Shown here one piece after another: positions 43,224-53,700 of a DNA stretch of 64,000 nucleotides (position 1 is its first letter; every line of letters starts with the position of its first letter). The notes below the pieces were generated by a model. It searched no databases. It was not told where the DNA came from and saw nothing but the letters and a program-made list of their open reading frames with translations. This DNA is from Cymbomonas tetramitiformis (Eukaryota > Chlorophyta > Pyramimonadophyceae > Pyramimonadales > Pyramimonadaceae). Position numbers and translations under genes: made by a program. The DNA lies in the NCBI GenBank assembly GCA_001247695.2, contig LGRX02034578.1:1-64000 (forward strand), given 5' to 3'.

Positions 43224-45385
43224 TATGGCCAATGGTAAACGATAGCGATAGCGATATTGGACAGGAAGTGGGAACTGATTCCGCGCGATCGAGATGTCAT
43301 CAGACCTGAGACAGGTCGTCATCGTCATTTCGCCGGATCCGAGGTTGCCACCGCTCCGTAGAGCTGCACAACTTAAACTGGTCCGTTCATTTTTAACAGT
43401 GGTAATTCTCCGAATCCGACAGTCCATATACGATTTCAGAGATCGAAGTACGATCCAGTCCTTTGTCGCTCCCCAGAAATCTCTTAGGACCTTCCGATGT
43501 TCCCAATCTAAAAACCTTGGACGGCTCAACTTTAGTTGGGCACCCCCACCGCTCCGAGGTCAGGTGCACATGGTAAAACTGCGAACGGAAGGTCAAACGT
43601 CCAAGGCAAAGGGAAAGAAGGCAAAGGGTTTAAGATTTAGCGGCAGTAGGAATAGTTTTCAGAAGCATATGAAAAGTTTTCTAGTGCTTCTGAAAACTAT
43701 TCCTACTTCTTCTATATCCTAAACCCTTTGCCTTGCCTTTTACCTCTGCACGCGACCGGCAAGCATCTTTGAAACTTCCGAGTTTCAAAGATGCGTTTTG
43801 TATTTTGGGTGCACCCTAATTTTACAAAACGGCCGAGCGCTTCCCGTTTGAGCGGGATATTCACAATTATTTCATGGAATATTTCATATGAATTACCACA
43901 CATGCACACGCAGGGGAAACCCTCGGCTGCTTGGCATCTTTGGGTTTGGGTTTGTGTTCGAACCCAAACCCAAACCCAATAAATCTGCCTTAGAAATAAA
44001 TTGTGCGTTGGGCGCACAAGTAACTTGAAGCCTTGAGCTTCAATAACTCAAAGATATATCTCTTGGCAGTATTTGTGCCAAGTTTCGTGCTCTAGGACGC
44101 ACGGGAAGCCCTCGGCTGTTTGGCATCTTTGGGTTTGGGTTCGAACCCAAACCCGAACCCAAAACATCTGCCTTAGAAATAAACTGCGCGTTTCGCGCAC
44201 AAGTAACTTGAAGCTTTGATCTTCAGGTAAATTAAATATATGTACCTTGGCAGTATGTGTGCCAAGTTTCGGGCTCTATGACGCACGGGAAACCCTCGGC
44301 TGTTTGGCATCTTTGGGTTTGGGTTCGAACCCAAACCCAAACCCAAAACATCTGCCTTAGAAATAAACTGCGCGTTTCGCGCACAAGTAATTTGAAGCCT
44401 TGAGCTTCAGGTAACTTAAAGATATGTATCTTGGCAGTATGTGTGCCAAGTTTCGCGCTCTAGGACGCACGGGAAGCCCTCGGCTGTTTGGCATCTTTGG
44501 GTTTGGGTGTCACGTTCGAACCCAAACCCAAAACATCTGCCTTAGAAATAAATTGCGCGTTGGGCGCACAAGTAACTTGAAGCTTTGAGCTTCAAGTAAC
44601 TTAAAGATATATCTCTTGGCAGTATTTGTGCCAAGTTTCGTGCGCTAGGACGCACGGGAAGCCCTCGGCTGTTTGGCATCTTTGGGTTTGGGTACGTTCG
44701 AACCCAAAGGCAAAGGCATAGGACAGTTTCGTAGATTCTGTCCCGATGCCTTTGCAACCTCGCATGCTAACTCATATTATAATGAATATTCAACATTCAA
44801 GCGTTGGATACCCCACGCCAACGGGAAGCGCTCGGCTGATTTGTTATTTGGGTATGCGTACCCAAATGACAAAAACGCATCTTTGAACCTCGTTAGTTTC
44901 AAAGATGCGTGGCCGATGCCTTCGTGCTTATGTGTATATTTCATATGAAATATGCCATGGAATAAATGTGAATATCCCGCACAAACGGGAAGCGCTCGGC
45001 TGTTTTGTGATTTTAGGGTGCACCCAAAATACCAAACGCATCTTTGAAACTTCCGAGTGTCAAAGATGCTTGCCGGTCGCGTGCAGCGGTAAAGGGCAAG
45101 GCAAAGGGTTCATGATATATAATAAGTAGGAATAGTTTTTAGAAGCAATAGAATATTTTTCATATGCTTCTGAAAACTATTCCCCAGCATGCAAGCGTGC
45201 AACCTGTCCTCCGCTCGGCAGCATGCAATTTCGTGTTGATGTGATTTCGCCTGAAATTTCCGGCGAAGAGACGATGACGACCTGTCTCAGGTCTGATGAC
45301 CTCTCGATCGCGCGGAACCAGTTCCCACTTCGTGTCCAATCGTTTACCTGTATCGTTTACCTTTATCGTTTACCTGGCCAATCAT
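43224..45385. mobile_element. Fold-back element with long inverted arms and inner tandem repeats
   Basis: Outer arms: 43224-43325 and, inverted, 45280-45385 (both with ATCAGACCTGAGACAGGTCG). Inner arms: about 43655-43900 and, inverted, 44925-45182 (both with CATCTTTGAAACTTCCGAGT and the CGGGAAGCGCTCGGC family). The left side has about 300 bp (43345-43640) with no partner on the right. The inner arms end in a smaller hairpin (GAATAGTTTTCAGAAGCATA). Between the arms lies a five-copy tandem repeat. This is the layout of Foldback-type elements. No coding frame. Confidence 0.75.
43905..44720. repeat. 185-bp tandem repeat, five copies, with a GGGTTT/AAACCC palindrome
   Basis: CCTCGGCTG occurs at about 43921, 44111, 44296, 44478 and 44664. 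Each unit contains a palindrome of (GGGTTT) and (AAACCC) arms meeting at TTCGAA, then CATCTGCCTTAGAAATAAA and TCTTGGCAGTATGTGTGCCA, itself partly self-complementary. The palindrome can form a hairpin and includes a GGTTCGAACCC word like a pol III B box. One copy has lost half of the palindrome. Confidence 0.85.
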
Positions 45386-45681
45386 GCGCCCATCTACACG
45401 TTCAATGAACCTGCTACCTTAATTGTATGAAAAAGTGACGATTAGAGTCTAGGAAATATTCGGATCTGACGCCCACAGTATTCAATTTTCAATCGAACGA
45501 CAACCTGATTTTTGATTAGACGTCTAGGAATCTTTCGAGAAATAGGTACCTATGTAGAGTTCAGTGATTCAGTCTGTCTTGTGTCTCAGCATTTAGTCGC
45601 GGTTTTTTCTTTGAACGTAGTTGCGGCCCCCCTCGCGCCTGGCAAAGCCTAACGTGAGCACGTCACCGGAGCGAGGGGGGC

Positions 45682-48320
45682 TATTATACTGTACAGCTTG
45701 ATCACGATACCAGCTGTAGTACATAGAGCATAAGCATATTGCAGTGAATGCTAGTCTATATTCGAATCCATGTAGCAAAGGGTGCCTGAAAGTAGTCTTA
45801 ACACCATAATTAGTTTGTCATGTCCTGGTGGAGCCGAGATGCTCTCCAGATCACATGTACATTCTATGGTGGATTACTGGATGGAATGCTCACCTGAGCT
45901 TCATGTAAAATCTATCCAGCAACTCATTTTGTAATGAGATTAGCATGAAATTACAATGATCCCTAAACTTGATATATCATGTTAGATGTAATCGGTACAT
46001 GGTATGCTGACTGTCTTGCATGATAAATTGTCTAGGATATTGTGATACCCAGAACATATCCTGCAAAGTGTGTACAAGTAAACACACACACACACTGGCA
46101 TAAGTACTAATCAGCAGTACTACACACTGCACATACACTAGCATTCATTATACATGTTGAGATTCACTGACTCAGAGTGAATAGATCAACTATATTATAT
46201 ATGGTAATATGGATACCACTTTCCAAACACATGTGCGTGGAAAGTGTCAATGATGGCGATACATAAGGGAACAGGATAAGACAACATGCTGTAGGGCTGG
46301 ATGGAGTTATCTCCAGACCCGAAGGCAAAATACTGCACCCATAAAACAGCTGGTAACTATTGGGTGCAGTCCACTCGTCTCATCCCACATATCATCGCTG
46401 GAGCAACTACAACAACTACGTTGCATATTGACAGTTGAATCAGACTTGATCAGATCAATTGCATGCAACACACAGATCAGTATTTACATGATATCTGACA
46501 ATAGTGTTAAGGACAATACACATATATAAATGTGATGTGTCAAGTTGCTGTGATTATATCCAGCAAAGTCCAGATTTGTTCTAAATAAGATATATCACTT
46601 TGATAAATCTTAAGAGCACAGACCTATGCTCAGAACAAATCATAGGTTGACAAATATCACTGAAGTGGATGTTCCCACTTAAGTTGATAAATCTATTCAT
46701 AATCAGAAAAGTACATTTGCTGTGCATGGGTTTGAATCAGTAAAACCCAGAATGCTGTCAACCATAAATGTTGATATACAGCACAACTCACTTATTTGCT
46801 ATGAAATTTGTCATGTGCAAACGTGAAGTTCCTTCCAGTGATTCTGTACTTTACATTCCACATATACACTGAGATATGTCACCGAGGCAATATTTTAGAT
46901 AGCTGAAAAAGTTGTAAAATGGGTAAAAATGCTCCACGCATGATTTCAAAATGAAAAATGTGTGCCCATTTTATTTAAAATTATGATTTTATACCTATTG
47001 AGGCATCAGGAAATCATAATGACACATGTCATATCTTGTGTAACGCCCTAGATATTGGGTGTGGAATATGTAGGGGTATACATATCGCTGTAACAATAAA
47101 TCGCTCAAAATGCTGTACGTAAAACACATTTTGAAAATTTCGGATTGATTTTTTTTGCTAAAATGAATATTTACCTATCAAATAACAATCCCTGATTTAT
47201 GCAGCATGTGTAACGCCCTGTAACACCCTAAAAATTAAATGTGTGTAACAGGGGTGTAACGTACCTCCTGAAAACCACCTTACATTCATGTAGGTATTAA
47301 ATGCAGTTTTGCTTAAAAATCTTTGCAAAAACATTATACTGCTTATTTTTTACCTATATTAGGGTTACTGATACCATGTAACACCCTAATCACATTATTA
47401 AGTATAAGGGCCACAGTAACCATATATGCCCTAAAGTGCCACTATAAATCCGATAAACTTCGTGTTTGGCATTAAAATATCATGCTGTTTTCAACACAGA
47501 CATGATTATATATCGGGCAACAACCCAAGAACTGTGACAGATGCTTCCTACAAGGAATGCATGCTATTTATGAGGTATTGGCAATTGACAACTGCCACTA
47601 TATCACACACTTCCTTGAGGGGGGAAGAAGGTGGATAGGATTACACATATATCCATTTTATATTCCGATCTGATGATTTCTGATGGATTGCTTTTGATAA
47701 AACCACTGCATCCACAAGTAACGTTGAAATCTGTACAACGTTAAATCCACCATCACTAATAAAGTGTAAACTCGGATGGGAAACTATATTCCAATGACTA
47801 TAAGATGACTCTTGCTCAGCATTTACATTCTCGAGTAAGTTTGGAATGCTGAACTATATACATAACATATAACCTGATACCATGCTTAATTGCATTTCCT
47901 GGATCAGAAGATGATAGTTATATAATGTATATATGTATATATATGTCCCACCTGATACACTTTGGCACTATAGCCGTACATAAGAGTGGGAAGGACAAGT
48001 GCATCGCTGTAAGACTGGTTGATATAGTCCCAGTGCTGAAGGCAGAATTTGGCACCCGAATAACAGCTGATAACTGTTGGTGACCACCATGCAAGACCTT
48101 CCAAGCGTAACTCCTTTGTCCTGAGATGCAAGTGAATTGTTCATAATATGTTGACATCACATAAAAGCATTCTGATAAAAACCCTATATATTCATATGAG
48201 TTGTCATCACTACAATGACATGGGTTTTTTAATCGTCGAAATAAGTAACTCCGATGAATTCATTAGTACAGAATAAGCTGTTGAGATTATTCCTCCGGCT
48301 GGATTGCAATCATTCACAAT
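45682..48320 (-). mobile_element. Minus-strand LARD copy, proximal piece of the 3' interior
   Basis: Reverse complement of about 10650-13310: it shares the GGAGCCGAGATGCTCTCCAG section, the cytosine-poor AGGGTGTTACA region, and the stretch at 47900-48160 that matches 10800-11040 closely. It continues the piece at 36289-37676 across the 8.0-kb insertion. At 48320 the match ends exactly where a hAT terminus (CAAGGATGG) starts. Confidence 0.8.
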
Positions 48321-48329
48321 CAAGGATGG

Positions 48330-48660
48330 TAATTAGTTTGAAAATCGTAACCTATTACAAACTAATTAGCCGATTCTTCTAACTAATATGATTATAATTA
48401 GTTACAACCCCCAACCGATATGATTGTAATTATGCACATTCTCCAAACCTATTAGGTTACCTATTAGTAGACTACTGCAACCTATTTGATTAGTATTCTT
48501 ACAGATTTCAAACCTATTAGGTTAGATGCTTATTTCCAGTGAGAACCTATTTGATACTAATTAGTTCAGCTTGGCAACCTATTGTGTTAGTAATTTCGGA
48601 GCTGCACAACCTATATGATAACAGGTTTCAAGACTAATTAAACCGGTTTGAGACTACAAC
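48330..48660. repeat. Subterminal AACCTATT/TAATTAG repeats of the hAT element
   Basis: At least ten near-copies of AACCTATT(A/T)G and ACTAATTAG in both orientations, e.g. 48348, 48420, 48455, 48480, 48511, 48547, 48580. Such clusters next to hAT ends usually bind the transposase. Confidence 0.7.
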
Positions 48661-48722
48661 TAAGCAAATAAGGTAGGCAGGAAAACACATGCACTGTGGC
48701 AAGTCAAATTAATACTTAGCAC

Positions 48723-50160
48723 TCACTCGCAGCAATCACTGATTCTAACCCTGAGCATATGCTCCAAAGTGTCCTCCTCAGTGTTTTTTCGCAGGTCGTC
48801 ATGCATTCTGCCCGCTGCACTAAACGTCCGCTCAACACCCGCAGTAGTTGCAGGGCATCCTAAAAACTGAAGAGCCATGCGGTAAACATCAGGCAGGTCT
48901 TTGGCTTTTGCGTTCCACCACACCATCACGTCAAAACCGTCCTCGTTAGCTTCTTGGGGCAAGGAAAGATAGCTATCCAGCTGATCTTTCTTCACAACAG
49001 GTGTGCTAGCCCCCGTTTTTTTCCTCAAGAAAGATGCCTCACCAAATGAACGGGGATCGGAGGCTTGCACAGCAGGTGAGCGGGCAGCCTCGGCAGCCAC
49101 GGTGGGCTTGAAGTTGGTCCATGCAGTTCTCAAAAAGCTCATGGCCCGATCACGCGTCATGTTGCCACCGTCGTAGATGTTGCAGCCGTCGAAGTCCCAG
49201 TTTTTAAAGCGAGGATCCAGAAGCGTGGACACGATGTAGTCCTCTAGGATGGACATGCTCAAGTCGTTCACCCACCGTTGGACGAACTCGTCGTGCATGG
49301 CCTCGCGACCAGTGCGCACAGCAGGTATTAGACTAGAATGTCGAAGTACCGATCCATCGGCCAACACCAAGTCCACAGTGGGATCCAGTTCGCACTCGAT
49401 GAGGTAGGCGGTCATGGGTAACACCAACGACATTGTGACATACTTGGTGCCCTGGATGATCCTGGTGTAGTCATACACCGGCTGCAAAACTGGAAGCTGT
49501 AGGCATCCCCACGCGAACACTGAGCATTCGTTGTAGCTAATAAAAGATATAAAATATTTCACAACATGCTACCAGCCGTTTCACCCTTTACCTACACTGC
49601 ACAACCACTGAAGTCAAGGCGGCTCAAACATGAAGAAACGTCAACGTACCGCGTGCTGGATGGTCTGCCAATCCGTCAGGTCTAATTGGAAGTCACGATA
49701 AGTGGATCCGACGTCGTCAGTGCTCATCTTTAACCGAAGGGACTCCACGTCGAACATCTGCAATGCCGTTTGCTGGGGCGGAAACCACTCCCACTGGAGA
49801 AAGATGCTATTCCAGCGAATAGCTACGGAACGTGCTGGCTGAGTCGTTGGGAGCTGGTACTTTTTTTGGCAGCGATGGAGGCAAGACAGCCCAAGGGGAG
49901 ATCGACGGAATAGGGCGGCTATCCCCTTGGTCTTGGTATGGACTTTGTCGATGGCAGGGACCTTCAGGAAGGCCAAGACGCATCTCTGTCCGACATGGCA
50001 AGGGCAAGGGGAGGTCTCAAACTCAGATAACCCCTTTTGAACATTGCTTGCCCCATCGGCGACAGCCTTGTGCAAACAGTCGCGAACTGTATCGACTGCC
50101 TGAGCAGCCTCTGACCCAGAAGAGGCAGTGATGAACTTGTAGGAGGCAGTACTAAACCTC
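48723..50160 (-). CDS. hAT-family transposase, C-terminal two thirds
   Basis: The upstream part (about 50160-49650) carries AVADGASNVQKG, the hAT block around the second catalytic Asp, then a cysteine/histidine CPCHVGQRC region and the CxxW-like RWNSIFLQWEW block. The downstream part (about 49535-48723) ends in the hAT dimerisation domain: LDSYLSLPQEANE, then LGCPATTAGVERTFSAAGRM, whose xERxFS core is diagnostic. A GTACGT donor at 49649 and TTTATTAG acceptor at 49537 suggest a 113-bp intron, but they leave the frames one base apart, so there is either another splice choice or a small indel. The BED finger and first catalytic region are missing upstream, where the gypsy LTR lies. Confidence 0.7.
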
Positions 50161-50651
50161 TACTTGACAGTGACTGTGAAACTACTTGTGGATCATATAT
50201 AGTGCAAGGTTCTATATTATGCACTATATAAGACTAATCAAGCTATGTCGATTCTTAGGAACTATGTCCAGACTCAGTGCATATATTTGCAGTAAGAATT
50301 AGGTATTATATTGACTTTTGCCATGCGGCTGTTTTACTCTAGAAATCTCAACTGTTTCTTTGGCCTTGGCCATTACTTATTCACTCAGCTCTCTGAGGTA
50401 ATCCTAGTCAGCATGGCCAAGTCTCATCAACCTATCATATGCTTGTACTACATTATCATGCAGTATGATGTGCCAGTATTCTACATGTCACATTATTACA
50501 CAGTACAGTGGTACTGTGTACTCCCATATAAGGGGGGTCTCTTCCTCAACAGGGGTCTCGGGCGCTAATGCTGTAAGGCGCGTATGACACTTCTGGCATG
50601 TATGACATTGCTGAGTCATCCGCGCATGACACCGTGTGTTGTCCTAGCACA
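50161..50651 (-). repeat. 3' LTR of the gypsy-type element (far boundary uncertain)
   Basis: In minus-strand sense, CTGAAG followed by ten G and AG (50654-50669) is a strong polypurine tract, and directly after it the sequence TGTGCTAGGACAAC (from 50651 downward) starts the LTR with TG. A TATA-like CCTTATATGGG lies near 50525 and a TGACATG/TGTCATA cluster at 50580-50635. I cannot place the CA end: the second LTR copy lies outside the window, and the hAT coding sequence resumes near 50160. Confidence 0.6.
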
Positions 50652-50707
50652 ACTCCCCCCCCCCTTCAGGTGGGAAGCGTCCTCGCTTGTGCTTAGATGC
50701 ACAGTCG

Positions 50708-53700
50708 TTAGGCTGATTCGGAGCCCATGGTGTCCCACTCGCTGTCGTCGGACATCACTGGTGGCGGCGTAGGGCTGTACTCCGGCATCAAGGTCACCGG
50801 CTCCTCGTCAGCTTCTTCCGGATTAGCGCAGACTCTTTCATCGTTGAGACCTGTCTCATTTTCATCTCTCCAAAGCAGCTCCGCTAGGTATTCACACACC
50901 GCTGCGATTGCCCCCACGGGTTGTTCCACCGGTAGAGAGCTGAATAATTGTTTAAGCAAGGCTGCGGGGATGCCATACACGTGCCATCCAGCTCCCATGC
51001 CTGGTCTAGGGTCGCCCGACACGCTGCTGGCGGAGCCGCTCTGCGCCATCTTCTCGTGCCGCCCATAACGGCGTTTGAAGTCGCAGGGGTTTTCGGGGTC
51101 GCAAGACTTCAGAGTGGCGATAGGCGCGTTGGTCCAGAAGTGGGTGGGCTTCTTGTAGGGCATACCATACTTACAATACGTAGCCAGATGCGGAGGTGGC
51201 AACCCTTGCATGCATCGGCGAGTGTGTAACCCATGAGGAGCTCGGCCACGCGGGTTCTCGATGAAGTAGAAGCTCGGCTGAAGGTACTTGATGATCTCCA
51301 GCGTTCTCCGCACTTGTCTGTCAGCACCACGCAAGTTTCGTATCCCTACCGTTTTGGCTTGGCTATACTCCGTGCATGGAGGGCTCGCCCAAATGACGTC
51401 AAAGTGCTTGGGCGAGAACTGCCGATAGTCCCAGTGCAGGACGTTTTCGCAGTGAGTGGGCTTCCATCGGTTCTGGATGTCCACCGAGACTACCTCACAC
51501 CCAGGAAACTGCTTGCTGAACTGTCGTTCGACGGAGCCTGTGCCACAAAACAACACCAAGATCCGTATTGGGCGTCGAGACGGCTGTAGACGTGCCGCTC
51601 CTCGACCTGGTCCTTGGGATGGCATGAAACTGGTGGACGACACCGTCGCGAATGTGCCCACCTCGTCGTCAGCCCGTTCTTCCGGGATCCACGCCATTCC
51701 GCCCGCCTGTAACTCTTCAGGATCCGTCAACCATATCGCTCCTGCTGACTCCTCGCGTTTGCGAGTGACTCTACTCTTTTCACGTTCTTGCCTCTTGGCC
51801 TCGACCTTCTCGAACTCCTGAAGAGCGCGGTTAGGTATCCCTTTTCGGCCAACTCCATCGAATTCGAGGTCCTCGCGAGTTTTCCATTCATTCTCGGAGC
51901 GCGGCATACCTACCCATTTGACCATGTACTCCGTCCATGTCCGCCCGCTACGTCTCCTCGTGCGTGACCTCTCAATGCACTCCACCGCCATCTCCTTACG
52001 ACCGCTCACGTCCACAGGGGGAGGCGGAATCTCCGCACTCCTGTCCGCGAACTTGTCCTGGCCCGACTCCACTGGGGTGAGTCTATCCACGGTGAAGACG
52101 TCGTGCACCTTCCACTGTGGTGGTAGCTTCAGGCGGTAAGCCGCGGGGGCCCCTCGGTCCTCGGTGGCGAGCTCCATCTGCCGGTCGCTGTGGAAGGCCT
52201 CCAGCACCTCCATCGGACCCAGGCGCTTCTTCAGCAACTTCTTGTGTAGGCCCCGATCCCCGGGCTGGGTGAGATGCGTGGCGTCCACCCACACCATGTC
52301 ACCTATTGCGTACCGGCGAGCGCGATGGCGAGCATCATACTGGGCCACTTGCTGCTGCTGAGCTACCAGCAACCTATCGCGAGCAGTCTGCAACTGCTGA
52401 ACAAACTGCCGGGCGGTCTCGTGGGCCGTGCCTTTCTTCACGACGTCCCCTCTCCCCCCCTTGGCGCGGCCCCTACGAGAGGCCAACGCAGCTTCTACGA
52501 AGAAGTCGAGCTGCGACGCTGGGGCATGCCCATAGCAAAGCTCGAAGGGTGTGAATCCAGTAACCGCGGACCTGGAGTCGTTAATGGCGTACTCCACCGG
52601 GGTGCACCACAAATCCCAGTCTGTCTGGTTTGCGTCAACGTAGGCGCGCAACATGCGCTCCACCGTGTGGTTTGTGTGCTCCGCTTGACCGTCTCCTTGT
52701 GGATGGTACGGCGTAGTGGAGGCCACCTGCACCCCCATAAGGCGATGCAACTCCATATGAAAGGCGTCACGGAAGCGAGAGTCCCTGTCACAAACGATCT
52801 TCATGGGAGCACCGTGCAGTCGCCAAACATGGTCGAAGTACATTCGTGCCACTTGCTCAGCGGAACTGTCAGAGTACAGCATGGGGACCACGTGCACCAT
52901 CTTGGACAACTTGTCCGTGAACGTGGCGAAGGCGTCGTAGCCCCGCTCCGTGCGCGGCAGACCTGTGACGAAGTCAATGCTCACCACCTGCCACAGCCTG
53001 ACCGGGACCTGGAGGGGGTTCAGCTGGCCATCCGGATAGCTGTTCCTCGGGCGGGTCTGCTGGCATATCAAGCACGAGCGGGTCCAGTCGGTGACGTCTT
53101 TGTTCATGCGAGGCCACCAGAACCGCCGCACTATCCGAGCAAGAGTCTTATCTCGTCCGGTGTGTCCCGCCGCGGGAGACTCGTGCGCTTCACGCATGAC
53201 TATCTCTCGAAGGGGAGAGTCGGATGACAACACCAGCTGGTAGCGTCCCTCCGCGATGCGCCAGATCATGTCGTCAACCATACGGAAGGTGTCCGTGCGC
53301 TGGTGCGGGGCGGCTAAAAGCTCTTCCTTTAACATCGTGAGGTAAGGGCTACGTTCGTACTCCGCGCGTAGTGCTTTCACGAACTGGCATGCCTTCAGTG
53401 GTCCTTTGGTTGCGCGTGCCTTGGCCGCTGGCCCTGACGTGACCATAGGCTCGCTTGCACCTTGAGCGGCGGGCGCACGGGCACTCTTCGCTCGAGGCCG
53501 AGTCCGGCTGGCCGCTGGCGCCCACACCAACAGCACGGGCCACCGCAGCGCTGGTCGGCCTCCATCTGGTGACTCAAACAAGCATGTAGGGTGACCCTTG
53601 GCATCCTTGAGGTCGAACACCTTGACCACGTGCAGGCCGTACTTGGGCTGGATAAGGGTGCGCCAGGACGCGTCATAGTCCGGCAGTAGGAACATCGCCG

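Larger units (their letters stand above)
37677..45681. mobile_element. 8.0-kb insertion splitting the minus-strand LARD copy
   Basis: Comparison with 13280-13350 shows the LARD sequence is interrupted here: CTTTATAATAT on the left and TATTATACTGTACAGC on the right both match the same place. The flanks give an imperfect 8-bp duplication (TATAATAT / TATTATAC). GCCCCCCTCGC occurs near the left end (37696-37706) and inverted exactly at the right end (45671-45681), so these may be terminal repeats, with 19 extra bases at the left. The interior is GC-rich and carries nested elements (hAT at 40072, fold-back at 43224) but no transposase of its own that I can see. Confidence 0.6.
48321..50160 (-). 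mobile_element. Second hAT element, right part interrupted by the gypsy element
   Basis: The terminus CAAGGATGGTAATTAG starts at 48321 directly after LARD sequence ...TTCACAAT. It resembles the CAAGGAGTGG end of the other hAT element. Subterminal sequence (48330-48660) repeats AACCTATT and TAATTAG words in both orientations. The transposase gene follows on the minus strand. The other terminus and the second TTCACAAT are not in the window; the gypsy-type element probably inserted within this element or replaced its far end. Confidence 0.65.

Noticed and set aside
44140..44160. tRNA or SINE gene suggested by the GGTTCGAACCC word
   Set aside because: The word is part of a palindrome repeated in a tandem array; no A box or cloverleaf is visible.
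37681..45690. Reading the 8.0-kb insertion as a hAT element with CAG...CTG ends
   Set aside because: With those ends the flanking 8-mers (AATATATC and TACAGCTT) do not match; the GCCCCCCTCGC reading fits better.
52274..53227. 317-codon plus-strand ORF within the Pol region
   Set aside because: Antisense to the integrase coding sequence, no recognisable domain.
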